Part shown: positions 13,086 to 26,024 of the stretch, in pieces | Numbering within the stretch: position 1 is the stretch's first letter | Layout of the letters: each line of letters opens with the position of its first letter | Assembly: GCF_031877795.1 (NCBI RefSeq) | Contig: NC_133932.1 | Coordinates: forward strand, 80,341,937 to 80,405,936 | From: Strix aluco | Lineage: Eukaryota; Chordata; Aves; Strigiformes; Strigidae | Direction of reading: 5' to 3' | DNA: 64,000 nucleotides | Program-made: the position numbers and the translations under genes | The notes under the pieces: model-generated | What the model was told of the DNA's origin: nothing | What the model saw: only the letters and a program-made list of their open reading frames with translations | Database searches by the model: none

Positions 13086-16000
13086 TTTCTCTAACCTTGA
13101 GCACTTCACTGAGGCACTTCCATAAGGAATATTTAAACTTGTATTTAAAGTCAGACTTTTCCCCCACGTGATGGAGGGGAGCCTCACTTGTGGGATAATA
13201 TTTGTGTCCCTGTGCTATCTAAAGGGCTTACTGAGGCAAGGGTCTTAGTGGCCCCAGCTTGGTAGTTCTCAACTGAGGCACTTGTAGTACTTTGGGTAAC
13301 TGATCTAGTACCTGCTGCTCCTAAGATAACCAAACTGTGTCTCTGTGAACTTTCTTCTCAGATTTACCAGACATTTTTAGGCTTGAGTACAGGGCAATTT
13401 ACTCCCTGGAAAACTTTACCAAAATGAGACTTTGCAACACCTTTGTGTTCCACGCTCCCAAGATGCAAACTGTCTGGGAACGTAACATACAGACTCCACA
13501 GCCAGTGCTTTCAGATTATGGAGATAAAACTATCTGCACAGGCATCTAAGGAGGGTGGACAGGCACCAAATGACCATAACAAATAGCACACACTGACCAT
13601 CTGCCAGTATCACAGATAGGTAGTAAATCTCCCTTTCAAGAGGTGGTCATCCTAGCTCCAGGATGAAGCACTGCTGAAGAAACTTGCACTGTTAAGGTAT
13701 GTCTCATCTAGCCCAGCTTGAGCAGACTAAAATTTCAGGGGGTAGTTTATGCCAATTGTATAGGCTTTCTCTATAGGCAAGAAAGAGACAACAGAGGGTA
13801 AGGGACACCATATCCAAAAATAGTTGTCTGAGACAGATGGAGTGAGTTGCCTCTTTCTTTCTCTTGACAGTAGGGAGAGCAGAAACTAGTTATTTAATTC
13901 TTATTGTCTCTTTGCATCCATTTTTTGGACATTAGAGGATTTCCATCTTCAGTTGTGACAACCTGATACCTCCAGTCATACTGTATTTGAAAGAAGGTAG
14001 GATCTTTTTCTTTATGTTTGCAGGATAGTGATCTATCTGACTGGGGAGAGATAGGATTAGTTATTTGCACTTTCTGCATGCTCAGGTGGACAAGAAATCC
14101 CTGATCAGCTAATCTTCAGTGAACTTGAGGTCTGTCATATATCTTTGAGAACAGTTTTCCCCCAAGCCAGCCATACTCTGAACAGTGCTTTCCAATGAAT
14201 CTAATTACTAACCTGTTTATCCCCTTATTCCACTGCACTGAGCTACTGTTGTAGGCAGCTTTGGGTCTATAAAAAGTGAATAAAATTTTACTGGTTTTAT
14301 ATAACTTCTTTCTATAAACAACTTCCTGGTAGAATATTTATCTTACATCTTCTCCTGTTTTAACACCTCTTTGTGCCCCCATCACCTGTTGAAGAACATA
14401 ATGTTTTCTGTAAATAATACTTAGTTGTATTCAGGATATCTCATTCTACTGTATATTGTTCTCTGTTCTCACAGAAGTGTCTCACAGAGGTTTGGACTCT
14501 GCAGATACTCTGAACACAGTTCTTGCAAAACTGGTTATGTCTAATGTTTTGTAGTTGTTCCAAAACACCTTCGGCAATATCTGCTCTCTCACCTATTTTA
14601 ACAATTTCTCATTTATTAAGGTTGAATGTTCTGTTGCTTTTATGGGCTTTGTAGTTTTGGGCTGACCTTCGAAAGTGTGAGGCATGTGGCAGCACTCTCG
14701 TTAACAGCAGGAGTTAAGTGCAGAAGATTGCAGGGCAGGCTGTATGGGTGCAGAAAGCAAAGATGGAAAGTCTTAAGAAACACTGAAACTGGATTCAGGA
14801 TCAGCTTGGAGAACAAAGGAGGTACACCCTCATAAAACAATACAGTAGCTCAGGACTCAGATCTAGTTCAAAGTACCTAAATCACCAAGGTGGCTTAATT
14901 TTGATTTTGTTCTGTCTGCTTTGAAGAGAGTAAAGATCTGCAGAGGATTTCCTTTGCAATGCCTTTGTGACTAATACCTTTGGCAGGTCCCCAGTAGCAA
15001 TGGCTTTGCTATCGACTGGGAGAGCGTTGTGAGCTGCAGAGTCAGCTTGGCTGGCTGCTGTGAACACTATGTTCACACACAGCTTTGGTACCTTCCTAAA
15101 GGCATAAGAATTACAGGCTGCCTTTGCATAGCTGAAGGCAGCTAAAGGCACTCCAGGGCATGAGACGATGCTCTCAGGCCAGATTTTACAGGGTGGCTTA
15201 TATCTGCCAGCTAGCTATCACTAAAGCAAATTGTCTGGTATTTCATTGTATATCACCAGATCACTCGGTTTGGATCTCTTTCAGACCCGATGTGATGTCT
15301 CTAAGACATGATTATGAATTTTAAGGAGTTTTTTTCAGTATTTTTATATCATGAAACAGGATTTAAAGTTTTCACATCCTAGTATAGCATGTCAGCGTGT
15401 GTGAGAGAAGGTGCTGCCTATTGGTAAAGCCAATCTGTGAAGCCTGATGTCCTCAGAATTACATCCCAGTTTATGTTTTGGTCAAATTAATTAGTTACCT
15501 CCAAAAGAGATCCTGGAAGTGAACTAAAAGACGTAGTGTGGATGATGATGGTGAGGATGATGAAGGGCCTGGTGAAGACACAGTGGCAGTGTGAGCAACT
15601 CTACACTTGGAGAATTCAGTCTTTAAGAACAGGACCCCAAACAGCCAGGAGTCACCTGAAATCACTACACTGCATCCCGAGGGGGCTAAAACACTCATAA
15701 GGAGCCCTACTGCTGCTTCCTTATATTGGGGCAGGGTGCAGCTCAGCCAGTCTTAGCTGAAAGATTTACCCCAAATTTGTCATGCAGATTCTTCTAGTTT
15801 GCAGAGAGAGAAAGAGGCAGTCCCAAAGGACAATTCCTTCTCTGGTTAGGGCAACTGAAGAGCAATGCAGGTGCATGAGCCTATGTGGCTAATGCCATTT
15901 TAATTGCCCTAAGGTATTTTCCAGTGCCCTGACTGTGGGATGTGGGTGTCCTCTATTGTGTTTGCCAGCCTGTGGAAAGGACTTTTAAGATGGCTATGTT

Positions 16001-18169
16001 TAAATACTTCAGCTGTTCCTTTCTCTCTAGGTTAGATGAGCCCTCCTCTCAGGCCCCTGTTCATCTGATTTAATTCAGGAGTATAACTAACTGTGCTGCG
16101 CTCTCCCAGAAAGGACTGAAAATGGGTACTCAATTTACCTAAAATTTGATCCCCTCCCCTCTGGAGATATCTATAGTGTGCTGAAGATGAGCATAAATGC
16201 TGGTTGACAATGTTCATTATTCAGATTACAAGTATGCTTAGCGATTATACTATTTCTCACTGTCTGCCCAAATAAACAAGTAAACTTTAAAGGCCTTCTT
16301 TTTTCTTTTTTTTTTAACCAAGCAGACAAAATGACCACCTTCTCAGTGTGCCACTCCAGCTTGGGCTTCTCTTTATCCACTGAGTGCAGTGGGAGTCCAA
16401 TGCCTCAGTTAAAGGTCTCAATTTCATGGTACATCTCACCCTCTCAGATGAAGGAGCAATTCACCTTTTGAGATAAGACACAGTCTGCCCAAACTCTACT
16501 ATACCAGAAAGTTCCTTACCTGGGATCACGTGAAACTGCAGCAATACTGCAGTTATACCTGAGATGTTGAACACCCCATCATGTTTGGAGAGAATCACTT
16601 ACTCCTCTGAGCACAGGGCTGGGAGTGAGGACAGCCAGTAGCCGTGCAGTAAGGTACTACTTCAAAAGCATGCATGCTTCAGGCTCTATTTTAGATAAAT
16701 TTTATCATTAAAACCTCTGCTTGCTGATAAAATCTATGACTCTCCTTAAGTCTTATTTCTTTTAAGCTCTCTTACAACAAGAAGAAACTCTTAAAGTATT
16801 TATTCCTCTCCTTCACAGAGCTCAAACACGTCTCCAGATAAGGAATACATCTGAGAATTGATTTTGTGTTAAGACTTGATGTTCAGGGCAATAGCATAAT
16901 TCACTGAATGGCCTTTAGAGGGAAGCAGATCCAAAGAATCCATGGAGAGAGGCAAGCATTTTGCAAGAACAGACTGCCAGGTCTTGGTAAACAAAAACCC
17001 AAACTGAGACACTTGGCTTGTTCTCTTTGTCCCTGCATAGTACTGGGTGAGATTGAACACCCCTCACATTATTTGAGTCTGAAAGCTCTCACAGAGCAAA
17101 GGAAGCCAGGGCTAAATTATCTTAATCTGCTAATGTCAGGAGACCTTGCTGCTTTTTCATCTGGAGAGTCTTACTTTAGCCTTCAAAAACTCCCTTGAGA
17201 GTAGGATTTGGGAATGATAGAGAACCACAGGAGCATCGAGGGCACTCATCAAGTCTGGAAAGAGGTGCCTTCCTGTCGTACATTATAAGGCATGATTTGA
17301 AGTAAATCTGTGACCTGAAGCTTCCTGACTTCTGTTTGCTCTCCTGTGAGGGATCAGGCAAAAATGTTGTCTGAATAATAACTAGATATGGACTTAGAGC
17401 CAAAATCTCAAAAGGTGATTTTAAAATACTGCATATTTGAAAAGCTGTGATATGTGTGACATTGTAATTCTACCTGTTTGAAGCATTGCTTTTACACTAA
17501 AAAGTGTTTTAAAGACAGAAGATTACTTTAAAGATCTTTAAAGATCCAAAGTGGCAGCAAAACCTCCATGGGTAAAGTTCTCTGCCCTTACTATGTTCTC
17601 TTTATATCTTGGTGGCACATTGATGGTGCAGGAATTCCCCAGTGGGCGTTCAGCCAGGGCAGTGTGCCTGTGTGCCACACTTCTGATAGACCAGAGCTGT
17701 TGTTTTATGGGGAGAAGGCAGATGTCCTATATATAGCCTGGAATGAGATAATGAGTTTGAAGCAATCTTAGGGAAGTTCACTCAATTTTCAGTATATGAA
17801 TACTTTTAGAGAAAGAACGTCCAAGCAATGAGCTCTGGCATTGGACTTCTGGTTGCCACTTGTACAACTTTATGGCTCAGTTTAGGCCACACCAACTGGC
17901 TCTTCCCAAGACCTATCTGCTCTGGAGTATGCCCTAAGCAATCCTGAACACCAGTCTGTCCTGTTTTATTTCATGCCATAGATGGAGCCTTGACAGGCTC
18001 ATGGAAGATTTGTAAATGGCAGAAGTCTGGGAAAGGACAATCAGGGCCAAACTTAAAAAAAAAACGCAACAAAAACACAACAGAAACATCAAGCAATTAA
18101 AAATTCATACACCTAATGTCAATTGTTGGAATTTTTTGAAACAGTGAAATAAACTATTTGTAAGAACCT
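13086..18169. other. Non-coding DNA, no gene seen
   Basis: No exon, RNA gene or clear repeat recognised. A short GAT-rich stretch occurs near 15536-15565, and a T-run near 16306-16316. The small open frames here carry no family signature. Confidence 0.55.
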
Positions 18170-18475
18170 GTAAGACATTGAAGAGATACATAACAGTCAG
18201 TACAGATAAGTCATGTCAAATCAATCTAATTTCTTTCCTGATAGAGTAGAAGGCCTTCTGGGTAGGAAGCTGTACTTAAATGTTGTATACTTTGAGCTTT
18301 TTATGCTCAATAAAAACAATATGAAGTTTGCTGAAATCACCCTAAAGCAGGACCCCAAACACCTGCTGAATCATCAGTGGCTTTCTGTCTACAGTGCTCT
18401 CAGAAGGGGCCCACAGGGATCCATGCTCAGCCTGCTACTTTTTGGTCCTTTGTTAGCATAGCTAGAAAATAGGAT
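18170..18475 (+). mobile_element. Ancient CR1-like reverse-transcriptase remnant
   Basis: The DNA text follows an old CR1/L3-type RT region. A 'tcatgtcaaatcaatctaat' block encoding the QTNLISF-like segment sits near 18210-18235. Further on, the plus-strand frame reads GPQGSMLSLLLF, which corresponds to the VPQGSVLGPLLF block of CR1 reverse transcriptases. The segment between them, where the catalytic region would lie, is mostly missing or decayed. Assignment is by motif recognition, not alignment, so the boundaries are approximate. It cannot encode an active enzyme. Confidence 0.65.
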
Positions 18476-20440
18476 CTCTGTTATTGCTGGCAGAGCTACA
18501 GCTTGAGCTATTGAAACTATGTGCATGTAAATTAAAGTATTCCCAATTCTGTCACATTATTTGCAAGATTTTCAGACTTGTGCCTAGTTCCTGGGTAGCC
18601 CCTGCCCTCACTGAGTTTGGGTGCTGCCCTAGCTGACACAGGCCACAGTGGTCCCAGTTAAGACTCCTCTGGAGTTCCCAGGCTTACGAAAGGAGGTGCT
18701 AGCCCCCTTTTAAATGAGATGTCATGCCTCAGACTTACATAAACCCAGGTTAATTACATCAGGTTTGGTGTATACCTTTTCACTGATATTGCTGAGGAAA
18801 TCTATAAGCAGATTAACGAGTGCTGGGTGTAAGTTTAAACTTTAATCACATATGTTAACATCCAAGGGTTGTGCAAGACAGCATTTCAAATGAAATGTGT
18901 AAACAACATTTGATAATGTCTTACATGTTGTGGAAACCTTACCAGATTTGTATACTCTTACATGTCTTAGTCATCATTGAACTGAACATCCTAACACAAC
19001 TATTTTAGGTTTTTACCAATGAAACTTTGAATCTCTAGAAATAGGAGTTAAATTCATAGGAAAAAAAAAAAAGAGACAAACAACAAGGTCCACATTCTTG
19101 GTTATTTCAAGGACAAAAAGGATTATCCACTGTTAAAACCTCTCCTCTTTCCAAGTCCAGTTGAACATGCCAGCATAAAGAGTGAGAGGAACTGGAGAAA
19201 GAAGAAACACCTATGCCTGGGTAATGTGACACTATCCTCTCCTTTTTGTCTGTAGGTGAGAAAGATTTGTTTTTCTGTGTGCACAGTAATTTGGGAATCC
19301 CCAAATCAAATTTTTAGACATTATCCCAGAGGATCACATCAAAATTTTTAATCCTGCCACCAAAGCCAATTCTTGATGCAGTTACATAAAGTTCTTCCCC
19401 TAATGGTTGTTTCTTGGACCCTAGTTTCAGCTGTAACTGGCTGTACAAGAGCCTCTGTCATATACATGTTAATGGACAATGATAAATGAATTATTAGCAC
19501 AGAAGCAAGGCACAAACTTAAAGAAATAATTTGTTTCTTCTTAGGTATAATACATGGATATAATGGATATGGATATATGGATATATATGGATAAGTGGCC
19601 ACTTCATTCCTGCTCAGATGGGTAGGACCAGACTGGTATCTACATTAAACCTACTTCCTGTGCTTGCAGATTAATTTCTCCTGACACACAAAAAAAGAAG
19701 AGCACAGTGTGAGATACATAAACTGTAGCAAAGGGGAAAATACAAATTCTTTTATGGGATAAAGGTTTCAAATGATGCAATCAAGAGCACATTATCAATT
19801 AGGACTACTATCTTTATCTCTTCCTAGGTTGTATCAACTGACAACCTCCTTGATCATTTTGGAGGCACAGCAGGGGAAATTTCCACCACTGAAACTTTCA
19901 GTGGTGGTTACTGAGAATCTGTATGGTCAAGACATCAGTCTTTATCCAATTATATAAAAGTTCCCTACATATATTCTTCTCAGCCTCAGATTTATTTTAA
20001 TACAGTAAAAGTTAGAGACATCTTTCTCCTAGGAAATCTCTGTTGTCTTATGTCTTCTCCTCAAGAAACAGTCAAACCCTTTATGTGTTTAAATTATTTC
20101 TTCCTTGGAAAACAGATAAATCAATTTAAAACATGACTTGTCTGAGGTGGTGAGTGGAGGTACCATTTGAATCTTTCTTGTATTGATACCAGAACATTCT
20201 TCTGGTGCTATCACCAACTCAGAAATCATTAAACAATTTGAGAAGGTGGCCATGGGATTTCAGAGCTGAGATATTTTCTCTTTCATAATTAGTCCCCTTT
20301 CCACAAGCTTGTTCTCTAGCTCCAATGTTGATCAACCCCCCGAAAACACCCTCTCAGCATACAGACTATGTTTTGCCCTAAAATGCACTTAAGGCTTTGT
20401 GTGAAACTCAGGAGCTGGAGAGGACTGCATCCAGTTTCCC
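18476..20440. other. Non-coding DNA with simple repeats
   Basis: No gene recognised. It contains an A-run at about 19060-19071 and the imperfect TGGATA array described separately. Confidence 0.55.
19554..19593. repeat. Imperfect (TGGATA)n / (TGGATATA)n microsatellite
   Basis: Repeated ATGGATAT units of 6 to 10 bp run for about 40 bp, with small indels between units. It is a typical decayed hexanucleotide array. Confidence 0.8.
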
Positions 20441-20689
20441 ATGTCGCTCTGCCATTCATGGGCTGACCACCTGAATGGTCTAGCAGAGAAAGGTGCCCTC
20501 CACAAACCCGTGGGTGCTGCAGAAGAGGCGGGGGCCACCGAGCCCCCAGCTACCACTGTCATGGACGTGGTTTCCTATCTGGCGGTCACGTTGTGGCCAA
20601 AGGTTCTGGCTCCTGTCTCATTTCTGGGTGCAGTCTGGCTGGACATTTTGATCCTGTTCTTCAAGACGCCTAAGAACTATAAACTATAA
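20441..20689 (+). other. CpG-containing open segment, 82 codons, unknown
   Basis: This open frame differs in composition from the DNA around it. It holds about eight CpG dinucleotides within 250 bp, while the flanks are nearly CpG-free. The predicted peptide has an alanine- and glutamate-rich first half and a hydrophobic C-terminal stretch, roughly residues 43-74, that could be one membrane segment, ending in a short basic tail. I do not recognise the protein. Alternatives are an exon, a retrocopy fragment, part of an unidentified retroelement, or chance. There is no clear start context, poly(A) tail or target duplication to decide between them, so I do not call it a gene. Confidence 0.3.
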
Positions 20690-22338
20690 AGCATTTCAAA
20701 AGGAGAGCTGGGGTGCTGTATCTTCTTGATTTTGACAGAGATGATTCCAAGCTGGGAAACACAGCAGTGACTGGTGGAGTTAACTCCCAGCACCCTGGAG
20801 GAAGAGCCTGACAAAGAGTCTACAAACCCCACCAGTCCAAAGGGTTTTTTCCTTTTGTGTTTTGGGAAGCAGCATGATCAAGTGATCTTGATCTTCTTCT
20901 TCCACCTCCTTCTTCCTCCTCCTTTATGGCATAAGCCTACACACTTCTTTTGAAGTTAATTCCCTAGATTATAAACACTCTGGGACAGAGCTGTCCTTTG
21001 TGTTCTGTGTTTGTACAGTGCCAATTACAAGATGTACTCCTAGAAGCCAATAACAATAAAAAATAATAAACATTTGTTCTGGTTTCAGTGGTTCCTGATA
21101 AGTGCAAACAGAACACAATGCCTGTGTTTGGTTGCTTTGTGGAGCATTGCATGAGAGAGATGTAATCCCCAAAATATGTGAATATAGCTGACCATCAGTA
21201 GAGCAGTGAAAATATCTCATGAAGCAGAATCAGGTTCACAAATGCCCTAAGCACCCTACAGAGCAATATTTTCCTTCTAGTCCTTGTCAGTTCTAAAATC
21301 CATATGGCTCATGGTAATAGTGGCACAGCCTTTCCAAAGTAAATACAGTATTGACTTCAGTTTGGTCCTTCAAGAAAAAGAACACAACGTTATTGCTGGA
21401 ATTAAAACATAGATATGGAATTCAATAGTATACGAGCTACTGTAAAAGGGAAGTCATGTAAGTCAAACTTTAGCACTACTATTGGCCACGTTGCCAAATA
21501 TCAACAAGGCTCCTACATTCTCATGAGGAAATGTGAAATTTCTGTGCTTTGAGGATATTCCACCAAAGAATATACATCTGAAGCTTGTTCACTAGTCTCT
21601 TTTCAGTGGAATTTGGTGAGTGTGCACAGAAGTGATGGCCTGTCCTTCCTTGTATACGCATGTTGAATACAACATTAGTGAATAAATGTGACAAAGGCTG
21701 TCACTTTTAGGATATGTCCTACTAAGGGACTTGGTAAGTGAGGAGAATTTTTAGTTTTTGGGAGAGGTATCTCATGGAAGCAAGTGCTCAGTAATGGAAA
21801 TTCTACCTCTGAGAGACCTCTCTGTACTGCTTCTGTTAGGAATCTAGCCATCAACATGAGCTGAAATGCATTTATTGCTTTAATACTTGGGTATGGGTAA
21901 TCCATACTCAAGCCATCTCCTTGCAGGTCTCCTTGCCTGAAGGACATGATCACCAGCCACACTTGGTGTAGGGAGGACTGGAGTAGGACAGAGGTGGCCA
22001 CAGCTATGTGGGAGGGGAGCGCCAGCATGGCATGGGAAGCATGGGATGGGAGGACAGTGGAAACTCACATCAAAGCTGGGAGGCTTATGTATCCAAATGC
22101 ACTCCAGGTAAAAGAGAATCCACCCCTGAACCCTGCTGGACTTGCTTTCAGAGGCACGGACAACTGAAGCCAGTGAGAACTGCATCCTCTATGCGCAAGG
22201 TCAGTTAATCTGCTTATTTATCTGACATTAGGCACTCAAAGTGTAATATTTTGGGCTGAGATGGCAGCTATTAGGAAACAAACACTAACTAGGTAAGAAA
22301 AGCTTCCTCACAACATTTTTAACTTCCTCAACCCATTT
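20690..22338. other. Non-coding DNA, no gene seen
   Basis: Contains a pyrimidine-rich CTT/CCT stretch near 20889-20923. Around 22005-22060 there is a G-rich stretch with repeated TGGGA/ATGGGA words and two short overlapping open frames. Nothing here is recognisable as an exon. Confidence 0.55.
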
Positions 22339-22984
22339 AAAATGAGCCAGCAGTGTGCCCAGGTGGCCAAGAAGGCCAATGGTATCCTGGCTTGTATTAG
22401 AAATAGCGTGGCCAGCAGGGACAGGGAAGTGATCTTACCCCTGTACTCGGCACTGGTGAGGCCGCACCTCGATGACTGTGTTCAGTTTTGGGCCCCTCAC
22501 TACAAAAAGGACATTGAATTACTCAAGCGTGTCCAGAGAAGGGCAACGAAGCTGGTGAAGGGTCTGGAGCACAGGTCGTACGAGGAGCGGCTGAGGGAAC
22601 TGGGGTTGTTTAGTCTGGAGAAGGGGAGGCTGAGGGGAGACCTCATCGCCCTCTACAACTACCTGAAAGGAGGTTGCAGAGAACTGGGGATGAGTCTCTT
22701 TAACCAAGTAATAAGCGACAGGACAAGAGGGAATGGCCTCAAGTTGCGCGAGGGAAGGTTTAGACTGGATACTATGAAGCATTTCTTTACAGAACGGGTT
22801 GTTAGGTGTTGGAATGGGCTGCCCAGGGAGGGGGTGGAGTCCCCATCCCTGGAGGTGTTTAAGAGTTGCGTTGACATAGTGCTGAGGGATATGGTGTAGT
22901 TGGGAACTGTCAGAGTTAGGTTAATGGTTGGACTAGATGATCTTCAAGGTCTTTTCCAACCTAGATGATTCTGTGATTCTGTGA
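22339..22984 (+). mobile_element. CR1 LINE, 5'-truncated, plus strand, ORF2 tail open
   Basis: The plus strand carries 185 uninterrupted codons (22342-22899) matching the C-terminal part of CR1 ORF2. Clear blocks are [69 protein letters not shown] and [21 protein letters not shown] stop follows, then a short 3' UTR and a tail made of the octamer ATTCTGTG repeated about twice, ending at 22984. The first Met is internal to the original protein and not a real start. The RT core and endonuclease are missing because of the 5' truncation. The open frame and preserved CpG sites suggest that this copy is younger than the others in the window. The wording of the 3' UTR resembles the CR1-J group, but that is a tentative assignment. 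Confidence 0.95.
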
Positions 22985-23499
22985 AAAGCAGTGCTTCTTC
23001 CTTCCCACAAGCTGCTGCCTGGTCACACTGCTACAACTGATGGTGTCTTTCTCATGCCTTACTTCTCCCCTCCCCAGACTTGGGTCCTTTGCCAGACTGA
23101 CAGGCATTCCAAGGAATGAGGTAAGGACACTGGTAAAAGAAGTAGCTTTTAAAAAGTATTTTATATAAAAATAATCACTAATATATAAGCTAAACATAAG
23201 GATAACTGGAATAATTATAAAGTTATCTCTGTTATTATTTTGTCTGTATTTTAAGACAAGAAAAATTTAAAAGAGTTCAGATTTTTTGTGTATTTTAGAC
23301 CCAGTAAGGCAGATTACTTAAGGCAACATGTTTGGAAAAAGGCAGTCATGTTGCCTTATCCCAACTCATGTTGCCATACACTACACATCCCCCAATTTTT
23401 ATTTTTTTTTCTGTTGTTGTAGAATGTGATTTCTATAAATGTAACCTGACATTTTCTTTCAAAAAGATCTGACAATACATTTTTAATAGGACTAAGTTC

Positions 23500-23595
23500 T
23501 GTAGGCCTGATTCAGTCTGAGTCTGATGTAATTCCATCAAAATCTGTGGAGTTTCCCTGGCATCAAAACTGCAGTAATTTAGGAATGACTCAGCC
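23500..23595. repeat. Possible ancient amniote repeat remnant
   Basis: The wording 'ggcctgattcagtctgagtc', followed by a 'tccatcaaaatctgtggagt' block and a later 'aatgactcag', recalls an old repeat seen across birds and reptiles. In that repeat, a tgaagtcaatggagtt-type core lies between two copies of a 'gatcagaatcaggcc' word. Identity is low and the call rests on memory of the motif only. Confidence 0.3.
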
Positions 23596-24891
23596 TTTGA
23601 ATTTCTTGGATTTTGCCAGTAGGAACTTGGAACGAGCGATTCAAAAATTACTTTTAATCGCATCCGGAGATCCCCATTTACTTTCAAAGATACAATCTTC
23701 ATCGTCACATACTCTGGAACAGCACACTTGCATTCATGTTTAGAAGCTTAATTATGCATCAATTACATGGGGGAATTTTAAATAAGATTTGCTGATCCTT
23801 TTGTTTCATGGATTTGACTAAAACATTCTGTTTATTTTGGTATCACTCTCATAGTTGGCATGACTGATTTATCTGATGACTAATTTATTTGACTCCAGCC
23901 AGAGATATACTGCCAAAATTTCAACAAAGGGCTCCTTTGGAAAGGGTTTATATTGTCTCAGTGCATTCTAACTATTAAAGACTTTACAAAAATGTTCATT
24001 GATTCCCAAAAGCTGCCTGGCAACGATATAGCTTTAAACAACTGAGCTTAACCAGCCCTTCCTCTTGATTAGCCTTTTTGCCTGCTGTAACTACTTCTCC
24101 ACCAGCCTGGTATTAGTGAAGCATCTTTCAGGAAGGATAGCATTATTTCTGCACAAGGAAAATGAGCGACAGCTTGACTTTGTGTGCGCGTGTGTGCGCA
24201 CAGAGTATGTTTTATGTAAAAGCTTGATCAAACGAATAAATGTCAGGCTTAGTTTTTGAAATAGCTGGCGTTATCTCTTGCGTGAGTGAGATACCAGCTC
24301 TCAGTAAATGCCTATCAGAGACTTGTTTTCCATACTCATGTCCATCACTGCACTATGGCTAAAGAAGAACATGGATTTCATTGGGTCATCTAGGCTGTGT
24401 GGAAAGAGGGGGCAACGAGGCTTTGCACATCAGGGACAGTTTGAGTCCTGGTCAACTAAAGGTCCATTCAATGAAGACTGAATAATATTGGATGGAGAGG
24501 GGCTCCTCAGTCTGAGGTGACATTTTAAGGGCTGCAGTGCTTTACCCCTGCAGCAGCTTTCAGTGAAAGTGTTGCTCCCTTTGGGCACAGATTGGGAGAG
24601 AGGAGAGATGTGTCTCTCGGAAATATTGGAAAAGTAGCTACAGGAGGAAAGAAGGAAATTCCTCTCCATGTGGACTCTGGTTTGGATTGAAAGTTGTGGG
24701 TATAAACTACATCTAACTGATCTGAGGTAGGGGTAGGGTTCACCTGCAGGTATCTGCTAACTCAGGGTGGGATCCAGTTGAATCCTGCCTGGTATGTCCA
24801 TACCTTCACTAGTCATCCATCTGCTTTACTGTCAGTTGGCATGTCCAGACTGCTCCTCTGGCCTGGTGTAGGTGTCTCCCAGGGATAAGAT

Positions 24892-24920
24892 GGATCCTGT
24901 CCTAGAAGAGGACAGGATCC
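24892..24920. repeat. Perfect 12-bp hairpin with 5-nt loop
   Basis: GGATCCTGTCCT at 24892-24903 is followed by the loop AGAAG and then by its exact reverse complement at 24909-24920. The stem has seven G:C pairs and would be stable as RNA or extruded DNA. No poly-T follows and no gene is near, so a function is not indicated. Confidence 0.85.
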
Positions 24921-26024
24921 CCTTTTCCTGTTTACTATAAGGTGATCACAGGGTGACTAGCTCACACACAGCATTTCACACCACAGATGTCTAAAGTGGT
25001 CTGGGATAAATCCTAAACTTACCCTTGAGACCCAGCACAGCAATTTTACCTCATCTGTACCCAGATTCAGGTGCCTGATGAAGCAGGACAACATCTTCTA
25101 GTTAGGAAGAAAGGAGAACTATGGGACCCACACCATTCGAGATTGGTAATGTGAGACTTTGTTCTATACACATGATGACAATCTCATGGCAAATCTCAGC
25201 TGTTACAAAGGACATAAAGCTTATTCAAAGCATTGCCTCTCCCTGCCAGCCTCTCTTGACTCTACCCTGAGCTGGCCATTAACTGAATGTTTTTTGTTCA
25301 GATTCCAGTCTAATGCTGTTTATATTTAATAAAAGGAAGATAATGTATAGCTTGAGTACTTCAAGCATTTTGACCTATATTGTCCCCCCCACCTCCTCTG
25401 TTTTGGGCTGTTTCAGATACAGTAGGAGAATATTGTTTGGCAGTGAAAATAGCACAAAGTAGTGAAATAGGATGAATGTGAGTGTGCTGTCTTTGCTCAG
25501 GGCTGTAGACTTCTCAGCAGTATCTAGGCCAAATCATGGGCATCAAATGTGTTACACAGAACTATGTGCTCTGCAAGCACAGAGCAAAAATCCCACTCCA
25601 AATTCAGACAAAAAGTAGAAAACGTATAAAAAAAGCACAAGAGGATTTAATACCAACCAAGCTTTGCAGACCAAAAGTCCACTAAAAGACCTTTGTAGAC
25701 CAAGGGCTACTAACAAGTGGACCTTAGATACTTTATAAACTATATTTTCTGAATTACATCTTACCACCTAAGCAGGCTGCAAGGGGGAGTCCAAGAGAAA
25801 AGAGGTGAGGACTTCAGAGGGCACATTTCACTTCTGGCAGCTAGAACTGACCATGGGGTGTAAGGCTGAACTGATTCAGGTAACCACGTAGTTAAACAAC
25901 CACAGAGTAACAAACTTAAGCTAAGGGTTAGAGGTAGTCTATCCATAGACAGACAAAAAAGGACAGTTGCTTTTAGAGTAGAATGCTAAAACTGCTAATA
26001 GTCATTGTGGTAATCTAGGCTCAC

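Larger units (their letters stand above)
22985..26024. other. Non-coding DNA, possible conserved stretch
   Basis: No exon recognised. The part from about 23400 to 24290 has few simple repeats, several isolated CpGs (for example near 23632 and 23660) and homeodomain-like AT motifs around 23745-23790. This resembles the texture of conserved regulatory DNA, but conservation cannot be judged from one sequence. An old repeat remnant and a perfect hairpin are listed separately. Confidence 0.45.

Noticed and set aside
12673..13125. 150-codon plus-strand frame
   Set aside because: It is antisense to the CR1 ORF2 remnant on the minus strand.
22519..22877. Minus-strand frames of 87 and 72 codons
   Set aside because: They are antisense shadows of the plus-strand CR1 ORF2 tail.
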